A stretch of 64,000 nt of DNA from Duganella dendranthematis. Lineage in GTDB: Bacteria; Pseudomonadota; Gammaproteobacteria; Burkholderiales; Burkholderiaceae_D. Shown here in pieces: positions 9,197 to 18,618 of this stretch; within the stretch, counting starts at the first letter, position 1, and each line of letters begins with the position of its first letter. The stretch covers positions 3,720,001 through 3,784,000 of the forward strand of contig NZ_CP051684.1 of NCBI RefSeq assembly GCF_012849375.1, given 5' to 3'. The position numbers and the translations under genes were made by a program. The notes beneath the pieces were generated by a model, which worked only from the letters and a program-made list of their open reading frames with translations, searched no databases and was not told the origin of the DNA.

Positions 9197-9859
9197 TTAG
9201 GCGTGGCAGCGCGACTGGCTGGCCGGTGCTTTCCACTTTGGCAGCGATAACGCAAAATGCTCGGTCAACCCCTGCGAGATGGCGATGCTGGCGGCCTCGG
9301 TGCGGCTGCTGGCATTGAGCTTGACCATAATGGATTTGACGTGAAACTTCACCGTTTCGGCGGCGATATCCAGCTGGCGTCCGATCGACTTGTTGCACAG
9401 GCCTTGGGCCAGCAGCTGCATCACATCGTCCTCGCGGGTGGTCAGCGTGTTACGGCCCGGCAAATGGGCCTGCCGCGCCAGCTCGCTGCACAGGAAGAAA
9501 TCGCCGCGCGCTACGCTCTTGACGCCGGCAATAAAGTCCTCGACCGAGGCGGTGTTCAGGATCACGCCATGGATCCCATGGCGGAACGCGCATTCGATGG
9601 CGTGGTTGCGCGCGCTAGCCACCACCACCAGCACGCGCGCCCCGGCATAGGTCTGCGCGCCGGTGGCGAGGTGTTGCGATAGCGTGGGAACGGCGGCGCC
9701 GTCCACCACCAGCACCTGCACCGGTTGCGGTGTGCCCCCGGTGTCGACCTGGACGATGTCGCCAGCCTGCTGGAGCGCCGCGCAGGCGCCGGCCTGCAAC
9801 AGCGGTTCGCGGATCTGGACGGCGACATGGATGAGCGACTTGGCTGCGCTGATGTTCAT
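9197..9859 (-). CDS. LuxR/NarL-type response regulator, orphan
   Basis: A 220-residue transcription factor. Residues about 10-130 form a receiver-like fold (VLVVDGAAVP could carry the phosphorylatable Asp, but other acidic-pocket residues are weak). Residues about 150-210 form a GerE helix-turn-helix: LTTREDDVMQLLAQGLCNKS and AAETVKFHVKSIMVKL. No histidine kinase is adjacent. A paralogue with the same architecture is at 26,249. It converges with the PepSY gene, whose stop is 2 bases away. Target genes are not evident from the sequence. Confidence 0.8.
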   Translation of the reverse strand: MNISAAKSLIHVAVQIREPLLQAGACAALQQAGDIVQVDTGGTPQPVQVLVVDGAAVPTLSQHLATGAQTYAGARVLVVVASARNHAIECAFRHGIHGVILNTASVEDFIAGVKSVARGDFFLCSELARQAHLPGRNTLTTREDDVMQLLAQGLCNKSIGRQLDIAAETVKFHVKSIMVKLNASSRTEAASIAISQGLTEHFALSLPKWKAPASQSRCHA

Positions 9860-9911
9860 TGCAATTTCCTGGCTATTAATGAAGGCATGCCGCTATCATC
9901 GCCAGTCAGCG

Positions 9912-11195
9912 CTACCGCGTCGAGTTAGCGCTTGTTGTAAGTTGTGAGCCGCCGGTTTCCGGCAGGTGCACGGTGGCGATCAGCGCCGCCACGCTGGTGG
10001 CGGCGATGCACCAGGCCGGCGCCATCGGGTCGCCGGTGCGGGCGATCAGCCAGGTGACGACAAACTGTGCGCTGCCGCCAAACAGCGACACCCCGACCGA
10101 ATAGATCAGCGCCAGCGCCGAGGCGCGCTGGGCGGCCGGGAACAGCTCGCAAATGGTGGTCAGCACGGCGCCGGCGGTGAGCGCGGTCAAAAACGCCAGC
10201 GTGGCCGAGATGAGTTGCAGCGCCATCGCGTGCGGGTGGGCGATCAGCCAGCTGAACATCGGCAGGCAGACCAGCGCCGTGAGCAGGCGCGGCCAGAACA
10301 TCAGCGGCCAGCGGCCATAGCGGTCGGCCAGATGGCCGCCCAGCAGCGCGCCGACCAGCATGGTGAGACCGGTGGTGATGGCGGCTTGCAGGGCGTCCGC
10401 CGGCGGCAGGTGCAGCACGGTGGCGCCGTAGGTGGTCATGTAGCTGCCGATGTAGGTCGACACGGTGCCGCCGGCGATGACCAGGATGCCCAGCACCACA
10501 TGCTGGCTGCACCACGGCAACCGCACGGCGTGAGCGGTGGGGGCGCTGGCGGCGCCGGCCTGGCTGGCCAGCGTTTCCGGCATCTGGAAGCGCAGGTAGA
10601 GCGCGATCGGGATCAGCAAGGTGCTGATGGCAAACGGTACGCGCCAGCCCCAGTCCTCCATCTGGCCGGCGCTGAGCGACAGCGACAAGCCCATGCCCAG
10701 GGCCCCGGCCAATGCGGTGGCAATGCCCTGGCTGCCCATTTGCAGCGCCACATAGGTGGCCCGCTGGTGTGGCGGCGCGCCTTCCAGCAGGAAGGCGGTG
10801 GCGGGGCCGGTTTCGCCGCCGAGGGCGAAACCCTGCACCAGCCGGCATAGCGTGATCAGCAGCGGGGCGGCCAGGCCGATGGTGGCGTAACCGGGCGTCA
10901 GCATCAGTGCGACCGTGCCGAGCGTCATCAGGATGGCACTCAGCAGCAGCGCCGGGCGGCGTCCGGCCCGGTCGGCATAGCGGCCGATGACGATGCTGCC
11001 CAGCGGCCGGGCGACAAAGCCGACGCCGAACACGCCGACCGACAGCAGCAACGCCAGGTCGGACGCCGCGCCAGGGAAAAAGACCTTGCCGATGGTTTGC
11101 GCAAAGAAGGCATAAGCGACGAAATCGAAGAACTCCAGCCCGTTGCAGATGACGGCGGCCAGGACGATCGCCTTGGCGGGACGCGTGGCGGCCAT
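9912..11195 (-). CDS. MFS transporter, metabolite:H+ symporter (MHS) type
   Basis: A 427-residue, 12-helix inner-membrane transporter. The start ATG at 11195 follows the stop of the upstream regulator by 1 base; the longer open frame reads the regulator gene in another frame. Family marks include FEFFDFVAYAFFA-like helix 1 (GLEFFDFVAYAFFA), the loop RYADRAGRRPALLLS, and RLVQGFALGGE of ShiA/ProP-type symporters. Likely substrates are organic acids or similar metabolites taken up with protons; the actual substrate is unknown. The tight coupling suggests the regulator next door controls this transporter. Confidence 0.85.
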   Translation of the reverse strand: MAATRPAKAIVLAAVICNGLEFFDFVAYAFFAQTIGKVFFPGAASDLALLLSVGVFGVGFVARPLGSIVIGRYADRAGRRPALLLSAILMTLGTVALMLTPGYATIGLAAPLLITLCRLVQGFALGGETGPATAFLLEGAPPHQRATYVALQMGSQGIATALAGALGMGLSLSLSAGQMEDWGWRVPFAISTLLIPIALYLRFQMPETLASQAGAASAPTAHAVRLPWCSQHVVLGILVIAGGTVSTYIGSYMTTYGATVLHLPPADALQAAITTGLTMLVGALLGGHLADRYGRWPLMFWPRLLTALVCLPMFSWLIAHPHAMALQLISATLAFLTALTAGAVLTTICELFPAAQRASALALIYSVGVSLFGGSAQFVVTWLIARTGDPMAPAWCIAATSVAALIATVHLPETGGSQLTTSANSTR

Positions 11196-11196
11196 G

Positions 11197-13110
11197 CTAG
11201 AGCGCGACCGGGACAGCGTGCGCGGCGTCGCCGGCCGGGTGGCCGAGCAGCGCGCGGGCGCGCGCCAGGTCCGGTGAGTGCTCGTGCCGGGCGGCGTCCA
11301 CCAGCGGCAGCAGCAGCGCCGCCGCGTCCACGGCGCCGTGCGCCTGGCGCAATTGCACCAGCGCCACGCTGGCGCGCAGCTGTTCCGACCAGGCGCCCTG
11401 TTGCTGCGCCAGCGCGATCGCCGCCAGGAAGCTCTGTTCGGCGTCGGCATGGCGGCCCATATTGGCCTGGCAGCCGCCGCGCGTGGTCAGAAATTCGGGC
11501 AGGCGCAGCAGGTCGCCGCCGCGCCGGATGGTGGCTTCGGCCTGCTCGCACATCGACAGGCTGGCGGCGTGCAGCGCCAGGTCGGACAGGCCCTTGGCCA
11601 TCAGTGTCAGCGCCATGCTGGTCAGCATCTCGTAACCGTAGTCGTGCAGCGACTCCACCGCATCGCGGATGCGCTCGCCGCCGGCGGCCGGCTGTCCTTG
11701 CAGCAGCAGTACCTGGCCGTACAGGATGTCGGCGGAGTTGCGGTACGGTTCCAGCGAATGCTGCTTGCCGACCCGTTCCAGTTCGTCGGCGACGGCGGCG
11801 ATGCGCTCGACGTCCTCGGCATAGCTGTAGACCGAACCGGCCCAGATCAGCGCCAGGCAGTAGGTGACCGCGTGGCCGTAGTGTTTGGCCTTGAGAATGG
11901 TCTCTGCCGCCAGTGCGTAGGCCTGGGCCGGATGGCCGGTCAGCCACAGTGTCCGGCTAAGGCCGCACAGCGCGCGGATGTGGTATTCAAAGCCCACCCG
12001 GGAATCGAGCACCTGTGGCGCGCTGGCCGCGTAGCTGAAGCAGTTCTCCCAGTGCTGCCGGGCGGCCTCGACCTGACCGGTCAGGTGCAGGCAGACGCCC
12101 ATCAGCGCATCGACCATGAAGCGCGCCTGCGGATCGTCGCGCCCCTGCAGCAGCGACTGCGCCTGGTGGCCGATGGCCAGCGCCTCGGTGTACGCGCCTT
12201 CCCGGTGCAGCAGCACCAGGTAGCCGCTCAGCAGTTGCAACAGCTCCGGCAAGTCGTCCAGCTGCTCGGCCAGCGCGATGCTGCGGCGATAGGCGGCGCT
12301 GGCGCGGCCGTTGCGGCCGCTGCCGAGGAACATCAGCGACTGGCCGAGCGCGCGCTGCAGGCGCATTTCCAGCTGCGAACCGGCCAGCGCCGGCGGCAGG
12401 TGTTGCAGCGCCGCCTGCGCCCAGCGCGAGCATTCGACCAGCTGCGAGTGCTGCAGCAGCAGCGGGCAGGTCTGCGCCGCCAGTTCGAGCGCGCGGCCGA
12501 CGTGCCGGCGGTCGAGCAGATACCAGTCCAGCGCGGCGCGCAGATTGGGCAGGTCTTGTTCGATCAGGTCGGCGTCGGGCGACTGGCCGTCGAAGCGGCC
12601 GATCCAGCGCTGGAAAAATTCGGCGTGACGCTGCGTCACCGCCGCCAGTTCATCGGATACCTGCAACAGGTTGCGGCAATACGAGCGGGTGGTGTCGAGC
12701 ATGCGGTAGCGCAGCGTGGCGCCGCCGGCGTGCACCGCCACCAGCGACTTCGACACCAGATTGGCCAGCAGCTCCATGGCCGCAAACTGGTCCTGGTCGG
12801 GACAGCAGATGGCGATGGCGGCCTCCAGCGAGAACGTGCCGGTCAGCACCGACAGCCGGCGCAGCAGCAGCCGTTCCGCGTCCGGCAGCAGGTTGAAGCT
12901 CCAGTCGAGCGTGGCGCGCAGCGTCTGGTGGCGGGCGTTGGCGGTGCGGCGGCCGGGCCACGACAGCGAGGCACCGGCGTCAAAATGCTGGGTGACGGCG
13001 TGCAGGCCGAGCGCGTCGATGCGACTGGCGGCCAGCTCGATCGCCAGCGCGATGCCGTCCAGGTCGCGGCACAGGCGCGCCACCAGCGGCGCATCGTGGT
13101 CCGACAGCAT
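11197..13110 (-). pseudogene. Winged-helix/ATPase/TPR regulator, C-terminal part (frame-shifted)
   Basis: This frame carries the end of the AAA-type ATPase (LCRDLDGIALAIELAASR, the P-L-A/LEL region of NB-ARC-like ATPases) and then a long series of TPR-like helices to the C terminus. It has no DNA-binding domain of its own and continues the protein encoded at 13185-14045. Sense sequence runs upstream of the first ATG to about 13,200 (GAQALAYPAVRLFVERAAA), exactly where the other frame stops. One extra base in the C run restores one protein of about 950 residues. Real pseudogene or sequencing indel cannot be told apart here. Confidence 0.75.
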
Positions 13111-13184
13111 GAAGTCGAGGCCGCCCGCGGCGGCGCGCTCGACAAACAGCCTGACCGCCGGGTAGGCCAGCGCCTGCGCGCCGG

Positions 13185-14045
13185 TCAGGGTGTCGCCGTC
13201 GGGGGGCAGGCCAGCGGTTGCAGGCGGTAGACGTACTCGCCGGCGGCGCGCAGCACTTCGCGGCTGGTCACCAGGACGCGGACCTCGGGGCAGTTGCGCA
13301 GCAGGCTCTCGACCAGCGTGGCCACTTCATCGATCACGTGTTCGCAGCAGTCGAGCACCAGCAGCGCCTTGCGTTGGGCCAGATGCACTTCCAGCGCGCG
13401 CGGGTCGTCGGCGCGGTGCGCCATGCCGAGCGCGCCGGCCAGGGTGGCCAGTACCAGTTCGGCTTCGGTGATGCAGGAAAAATCGACGAAGTGCACATCG
13501 CCGGCGAAGTCCGCACGGGCCGCATGCATGGCGGTGATCGCCACCGTGGTCTTGCCGATGCCGCCGGCGCCGACGATCGACACCAGCCGGTAGCGCGCCA
13601 GCGCGGCGGTCAGCAGGCCGACTTCCTCGTCGCGGCCGAGCACCTGGGTCGACAGCGACGGCAGGCGCGGCGGCGCGTCCGGTCTGACGGCGGCCGGGCG
13701 GTCGGCCGCCGCCGCCGCCGCGGCGATGCGGTGCACCGGCGCGACAAAACTGTATCCCTGATTGGCGACGTTGACGATGTAGCGGTGCTGGCCGGCGCTG
13801 TCGCCCAGCGCCTTGCGGATGGCGACGATGTGGAAGCGCAGGCTGCCTTCCTCGACCACCATATTCGGCCACACGGTGGCCAGCAGCTCGCGCTTGCCGA
13901 CCACTTCGCCGGCCGAGGCCACCAGCGCGATCAGCACGTCGAGCGCGCGCCCGCCCAGCCGGACGGCGACGCCATCCTGTTCGAGCAGGCGTTCGGCCGG
14001 TGACAGCGTAAACGGACCAAATTGAGCGCGCCACTCGGCATTCAT
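13185..14045 (-). pseudogene. Winged-helix/ATPase/TPR regulator, N-terminal part (frame-shifted)
   Basis: This half encodes a winged-helix DNA-binding domain of the OmpR/PhoB type (residues about 8-105, ending YIVNVANQGYSFVAPV), a linker, and an ATPase with P-loop GAGGIGKTT at about 159-167, Walker B LLVLDCCEHV and a TSRE sensor motif. It stops early at CPPTATP. On the + strand the switch point is a run of six G at 13201-13206; a seventh would keep the frame open into the next segment. Such AfsR/CadC-like proteins respond to unknown signals through their TPR domain and often control a neighbouring operon, here the MHS transporter. Confidence 0.75.
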
Positions 14046-14216
14046 TGATTAAGCACCACGTTGATTGAGCAAATACTTCACGATTTTAACTTATTTCCTT
14101 CGAGCTAACCGAGCCGGCCTCCGCCCGGCGCCCCGGCGGCGCTACCCGTTTGGGTGGTTGCCGCGGTCTGGCGCGGCGCGCACACTGCCGGGCACATACA
14201 GCAGATGGGGAGAGGA

Positions 14217-14903
14217 ATGCGCGTCAATAATGTCGTGCTGGTGCATGGGGCGTTTGTCGATGGCAGCGGCTGGGAAGCGGTCTACAAGCTGCTGACAGCG
14301 CAGGGCTACCATGTGCACATCGTCCAGCACCCCACCATCTCGCTGGCGGCCGACGTGGCGGCGACCAAGGCTGTGCTCGATTTGCAGGACGGTCCGGTGG
14401 TGCTGGTCGGCCATTCCTATGGCGGTGTGGTGATTACCGAAGCGGGCCACCATGCCAAGGTGGCGCGGCTGGTTTACCTGGCCGCGTTCGCGCCCGACTG
14501 CGGCGAATCGGTGCAAAAGCTGTGCGCCATGCCGTTGCCCGGCGCGCCGCTGCCGCCGATGCTGGCGCCGGTGCGCGGCTTTCTGCGGCTGGACCAGGCC
14601 AAGTTTGCCTACGCTTACGCCGCCGACCTGCAGGCCGAACGCGCCGCTTTCCTGGCCAGCGCGCAGCAGCCGCTGGGACTGGACGCCTTCACCGGCGAGG
14701 TCGGCATGCCGGCGTGGCGCTCCAGGCCCAGCTGGTATCTGGTGGCCAGCGCAGACAATATGATCGCGCCGCTGGCGCAACAGCTGATGGCGCAGCGCGC
14801 CGGCGCCGCCGTGACCGAAGCGCGCAGCAGCCATGCGGTGCATGAATCCCATCCCGGCGCCGTGGCCGAGCTGATCGACCGGGCCGCGCGCTACCTGCGC
14901 TAG
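14217..14903 (+). CDS. Alpha/beta-fold hydrolase
   Basis: A 228-residue hydrolase beginning MRVNNVVLVHG; purine-rich GGGGAGAGGA lies just upstream, and ATG 14205 is an alternative start. The HG oxyanion region (VLVHGAF), the nucleophile elbow GHSYGG with the catalytic serine, an Asp region near SADNM and a late His (SSHAVHESHP) complete the triad. It resembles the small EstC/salicylate-esterase-like hydrolases that are common in betaproteobacteria. The substrate is unknown. It converges on the MFS gene at 14910, with 6 bases between the stops. Confidence 0.82.
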   Translation: MRVNNVVLVHGAFVDGSGWEAVYKLLTAQGYHVHIVQHPTISLAADVAATKAVLDLQDGPVVLVGHSYGGVVITEAGHHAKVARLVYLAAFAPDCGESVQKLCAMPLPGAPLPPMLAPVRGFLRLDQAKFAYAYAADLQAERAAFLASAQQPLGLDAFTGEVGMPAWRSRPSWYLVASADNMIAPLAQQLMAQRAGAAVTEARSSHAVHESHPGAVAELIDRAARYLR

Positions 14904-14909
14904 GCGGCG

Positions 14910-16097
14910 CTACTCGGCTCCGTGGGACCAGCCGGGCAGTTGCGCGCGGCGCGCCGACAAGGCCAGGAAGGCAGCGGCCAGCAGCAACAGGGCCAACGAA
15001 CCGAGCAGGTTGGCGTGGTAGCCATAGCGCGCATACAGCAGGCCGGCCAGCGCCGAACCGAAGGCGATGCCGGCAAACACAAACGACGCCGTCACCGCCA
15101 GCGCCACGCCGCGCAGTGCGGCCGACAATTCCACGATGCGGCGCTGCTGCGATGGCCAGACGATGTCGGTGGCGAAGGCCCATAACAGCAGTACGCCGAA
15201 CAGCAGGGCCAGCGTCGGCGGCGCCAGCAACAGCAGCACCAGGTCCAGCGCCAGCAAGCCCATGCCGGCCAGCAGCATGGCGTCGGCGCTGTAGCGGCGG
15301 GCCGCCCGCACCACGAACAGATTGCCCAGCACACCGGCCACGCCCAGCACCGCCATGCCGGCCGAGACCGTATGTGCGCTGCCATGGAAGACGTCGCGGA
15401 TGATCGGCGCGATGAACGCATAGGTGGTGTAGGCGCCGGCGGCGATGAAGAACACCACCAGGTAGGCCGGCAACAGCACCGGATCGGTCAGCACCCGTCC
15501 CAGCGTGGTCAGCGAAATCGCCTGGCCGCCGGCCTGTGCCGGCACTGCCAGGCGAATCAGCACCACCGTCAGCAGACCGGCGGCGGCGACCGCGACGAAC
15601 AGCGGCCGCGCGCCCCAGGCTTGCGCCATCCAGGCCGACAGCGGCATGCCCACCAGTCCGGCCATGCTCAGGCCCAGCAGCACCATGGCGATCGCGCTGC
15701 CCTGTTGCTTCGGTTCGACCAGACCGGCCGCCAGCGCGCCCAGCACCGGGCCGATCAGCGCTGCGCCCAGTCCCATCACCACCCGCGCCACCAGCAGCGC
15801 GCGATAGTCCGGCGCCAGCGCGAAGGCCAGCGCCGCGCTGCTGAACACCGCCAGCCCGATCAGCACCTGGCGGCGCCGCGGCAGATGGCCGAACGCCACC
15901 TGCAACAGCGGCGCCGCCAGCGCGAAGGTGACGCCGAACACGGTGATCAGCAGCGCGGTCTGGGCGTCGCTGAGTCCCCATTCGGTGGCAATCGCCGCCA
16001 GACTGCCGACCACCGACAGCGCGCCGGTGGCCTGCACGAAGTACGCCAGGCTCAGCGAGCGCAGCGCCAGTGCCGCAGGGCGGGCGATGGCGTCCAT
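14910..16097 (-). CDS. MFS transporter, DHA1-like
   Basis: A 395-residue protein with about 12 hydrophobic helices, beginning MDAIARPAALALRSLSLAYFV. Family signs are the early FGVTFALAAPLLQVAFG helix, the loop HLPRRRQVLIG and GLGAALIGPVLGALAAG in helix 5 (motif C-like, typical of drug:H+ antiporters). The likely role is efflux of a small molecule. It starts 3 bases after the SDR stop, so SDR and transporter form an operon opposite the GlxA regulator. Confidence 0.82.
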   Translation of the reverse strand: MDAIARPAALALRSLSLAYFVQATGALSVVGSLAAIATEWGLSDAQTALLITVFGVTFALAAPLLQVAFGHLPRRRQVLIGLAVFSSAALAFALAPDYRALLVARVVMGLGAALIGPVLGALAAGLVEPKQQGSAIAMVLLGLSMAGLVGMPLSAWMAQAWGARPLFVAVAAAGLLTVVLIRLAVPAQAGGQAISLTTLGRVLTDPVLLPAYLVVFFIAAGAYTTYAFIAPIIRDVFHGSAHTVSAGMAVLGVAGVLGNLFVVRAARRYSADAMLLAGMGLLALDLVLLLLAPPTLALLFGVLLLWAFATDIVWPSQQRRIVELSAALRGVALAVTASFVFAGIAFGSALAGLLYARYGYHANLLGSLALLLLAAAFLALSARRAQLPGWSHGAE

Positions 16098-16100
16098 GGC

Positions 16101-16865
16101 TTAGTGGCCCACCGGGATCGGATTGTCCTTCATGTCCTGGTTGAAGGCCTGAACAAAGCCGTGCTCGCCGGAGCCGGGGTTGTCGCGCAGCGCCTTGATG
16201 CCATCGATATAGACTTCATCGCGGCCTTGCGCCAGACCCTGCATGGTGTCGGCGACGAAGGCCGGCAGCGGCATGGCGCGCGGGTCGCCGCTCTTGTGGA
16301 CCAAGTCGGTATCGACCCATGGCGGAGCGATTTCCACCACCCGCACGCCGCTGCCGGCCAGCGCAAAACGCTGCGACAGGGCGTAGGAGTGGATGGCGGC
16401 CTTGGTGGCGGAGTACACCGCGTTGCCGGCCAGCGGCACAAAGGCCAGCACCGACGAGTTGTGGATCACCACCGCATCCCGCTGCCGCTTGAGGTGCGGC
16501 AGCAGCGCCGACGTCATGCGCACCGGACCCAACAGGTTGGTGGTGATGGTGGCGACGGCGGTGGCATCGTCGATGGCGCCGGCGGCGTCGTCAAACGGCA
16601 TGATGCCGGCATTGTTGAACAGCACGTTCAGGGTCGGGAAATCCTTGACCAGTTGCGCCGCCACGGCGGTGATCTGCTGCGGGTCCTGGATGTCCAGCTC
16701 GACGCTATGCATGCCGGGATTGGCCTTGGTCACCTCGTCCAGCAGCGCCTTGCGGCGGCCACTGATGATGACCTGGTTGCCCAGTTTGTGGAAGGCCTCG
16801 GCGATGCCGCGACCGATGCCGGAGCCGCCGCCGGTGATGAAGATCGTATTGCCGCTGGTTTTCAT
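16101..16865 (-). CDS. Short-chain dehydrogenase/reductase (DltE-like)
   Basis: A 254-residue NAD(P)-dependent oxidoreductase. The ATG at 16865 has AAGGAG about 6 bases upstream. Cofactor motif TGGGSGIG, NNAG, a catalytic serine (HNSSVLA) and YSATK active site are all present, so it should be functional. The overall pattern (LFNNAGIMPFDD, VEIAPPWVDTDL) fits the DltE/SDR group used in detoxification or redox of carbonyl compounds. It heads the operon with the MFS gene, and the divergent GlxA regulator is the likely controller. Confidence 0.83.
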   Translation of the reverse strand: MKTSGNTIFITGGGSGIGRGIAEAFHKLGNQVIISGRRKALLDEVTKANPGMHSVELDIQDPQQITAVAAQLVKDFPTLNVLFNNAGIMPFDDAAGAIDDATAVATITTNLLGPVRMTSALLPHLKRQRDAVVIHNSSVLAFVPLAGNAVYSATKAAIHSYALSQRFALAGSGVRVVEIAPPWVDTDLVHKSGDPRAMPLPAFVADTMQGLAQGRDEVYIDGIKALRDNPGSGEHGFVQAFNQDMKDNPIPVGH

Positions 16866-16922
16866 GATGACTCCTTTCGGTTGAGTTGATGCAGGCCATT
16901 CTGCGCTTCCCGGCAATGTTCA

Positions 16923-16954
16923 TCGGGACATTAAACACGCAATTCGGGACATCA
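16923..16954. promoter_or_regulatory. Candidate GlxA/AraC operator: two direct repeats 21 bp apart
   Basis: In the gap between the divergent SDR and GlxA genes the 11-mer TCGGGACATYA occurs twice in the same orientation (16923-16933 and 16944-16954). A 21-bp period puts both on the same face of the helix, the usual arrangement for AraC-family monomers binding side by side. Assignment to the adjacent GlxA regulator is inference. Confidence 0.5.
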
Positions 16955-17019
16955 TTAATCTCTATAAAAAGCCATAAACTGGCGTAAAATACGTTTTTCT
17001 ATAAAAAAAGGACACGATC

Positions 17020-17979
17020 ATGAGCAAGCGTATCGGCCTGGTGATCTTTCCGCAATTTCAGGCGCTGGACATGGCGGCGCTGACCGTTTTTGAGTTCGCC
17101 AACTCCCTGCTGCCGCAGCCGCTGTATGAACTGTCCACCTTGTCGCTGGCCGGTGGCGCGGTGAAAAGCTCCAGCGGCGTGGCGCTGGACAGCCTGCCGC
17201 TCGGCTGGGGCGGCTACGACACGCTGCTGGTCGCCGGCGCCATCGGCATGCCGGGGCCGCAGCCGGAACTGGAAGCGGCGCTGCTGGCCAGCGCCGGCGT
17301 GACGCGCCGCATCGCCAGCATCTGCACCGGCGCCTTCGTCCTCGCGCGCACCGGTCTGATGGACGGCAAGCGGGTCACCACCCATTGGGCGATCGGCCGC
17401 AAGCTGCAGGAGCAGCATCCGACGCTGGTGGTGGACGAGGACAAGATTTTCGCCCGCGACGGCGCGATCTGGTCATCGGCCGGCGTTACCGCGTGCATTG
17501 ACATGGCGCTGGCGATGGTGGAAGAAGACCTCGGTGTCGAGATCGCCCGCAAGGTGGCGCGGGCGATGGTGGTGTACCACCGCCGCAGCGGCGGCCAGTC
17601 GCAATTTTCCGCGCTGGCCGAGATCGAGCCGAGTTCGGACCGCGTCAAGGAAGCGCTGCTGTACGCACGCGACAACCTGCACCGCGACCTCAGCGTGGAG
17701 GATCTGGCCGCGCAGGTGCACTGGAGCCCGCGCCACTTCAGCCGCGTGTTCCAGTCGCAGACCGGGATGGCGCCGGCCAAGGCGATCGAAAAGCTGCGGG
17801 TGGAAGCGGCGCAGGCGCTGATTGACCAGGGTCACTCATCGATTGGCCGTATCGCCGACATGACCGGCTTTGGCGACGAGGAACGTCTGCGCCGTGCCTT
17901 CCTGCGCGCCTTTGGCCAGCCGCCGAAAGTGTTCGTGCAGCAGGCGCGTTCACGCAACGATCATATCTACCTGTCGTAA
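17020..17979 (+). CDS. GlxA-family AraC-type transcriptional regulator
   Basis: A 319-residue regulator. Residues about 3-170 are a DJ-1/PfpI-like domain with the conserved nucleophile-position cysteine C102 in SICTGAFVLARTG and TTHW. Residues about 215-315 form the AraC double helix-turn-helix (LSVEDLAAQVHWSPRHFSRVF and SSIGRIADMTGFGDEERLRRAF). Divergent transcription from the SDR-MFS operon and the repeats in the shared promoter region suggest local control. The ligand is unknown. A ribosome site (AAAAAGGA) precedes the ATG. Confidence 0.87.
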   Translation: MSKRIGLVIFPQFQALDMAALTVFEFANSLLPQPLYELSTLSLAGGAVKSSSGVALDSLPLGWGGYDTLLVAGAIGMPGPQPELEAALLASAGVTRRIASICTGAFVLARTGLMDGKRVTTHWAIGRKLQEQHPTLVVDEDKIFARDGAIWSSAGVTACIDMALAMVEEDLGVEIARKVARAMVVYHRRSGGQSQFSALAEIEPSSDRVKEALLYARDNLHRDLSVEDLAAQVHWSPRHFSRVFQSQTGMAPAKAIEKLRVEAAQALIDQGHSSIGRIADMTGFGDEERLRRAFLRAFGQPPKVFVQQARSRNDHIYLS

Positions 17980-18074
17980 GCCGGACCGCCCCGGCCAAAG
18001 GTGTAACCCTTTTCGGGGCTGCCCGCGTGCGAGTTGGCTGCCTACAATGGCGCTTGATGCCATTTCAGGAGTCC

Positions 18075-18608
18075 ATGATGCAAATCCCGATGTCGCGCGC
18101 CGCCATGATGGCCGGCGCCGTCGCGCTGGCGTTAAGCGCCGCCCTGTCGCCCGCGTACGCCGCCGGCCAGATTCACAACAATCATCAGGAGCATGGTATG
18201 AACGGCACCACCACCGCAGTCCCGGCCGCGGCACCGCAAGAGCTGCTGAGCGCTTACGACTATCCGACGACATTGACGCGGCTGGTCAGCGCCTTCGAAG
18301 GCGCCGGCATGACGGTCTTTGCGCGCATCGACCATAGCGCCGGCGCCGCCGCTGTCGGACTGGGCATGCCACCGGCCACCGTCCTCATCTACGGCAACCC
18401 GCGCGGCGGCACGCCGGCCATGCTGGCGGCGCCAGCGCTCGCGCTCGATCTGCCGTTGCGCGTGCTGGTGCGGCAGGACGACACCGGCGCCACCCGTGTA
18501 GCGTTTCACTCCGCGCTGGAACTGGTGCGAAGCGCCGGCCTGCCGGACCAGCTGGCCGCGCCGTTGCTGAAAGCGGAAACGCTGATCGCCGCCACCGTAA
18601 AGCCATAA
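18075..18608 (+). CDS. Secreted DUF302 domain protein
   Basis: A 177-residue protein. ATG 18075 has CAGGAG 3 bases upstream (18066-18071); the longer frame from 18027 is not needed. Residues 1-35 are a signal peptide (VALALSAALSPAYA). The mature part matches DUF302: SAFEGAGMTVFARIDHSAGA, followed by TVLIYGNPRGGTPAM and a DLPLRVLVRQD strand. DUF302 has no proven biochemical activity. It is followed by the convergent porin gene. Confidence 0.8.
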   Translation: MMQIPMSRAAMMAGAVALALSAALSPAYAAGQIHNNHQEHGMNGTTTAVPAAAPQELLSAYDYPTTLTRLVSAFEGAGMTVFARIDHSAGAAAVGLGMPPATVLIYGNPRGGTPAMLAAPALALDLPLRVLVRQDDTGATRVAFHSALELVRSAGLPDQLAAPLLKAETLIAATVKP

Positions 18609-18618
18609 AGCTGATCCG

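Noticed and set aside
11278..13230. 650-aa + strand frame opposite the regulator gene
   Set aside because: Gln/Arg/Ala-rich shadow; the minus strand has domains continuing across the frameshift.
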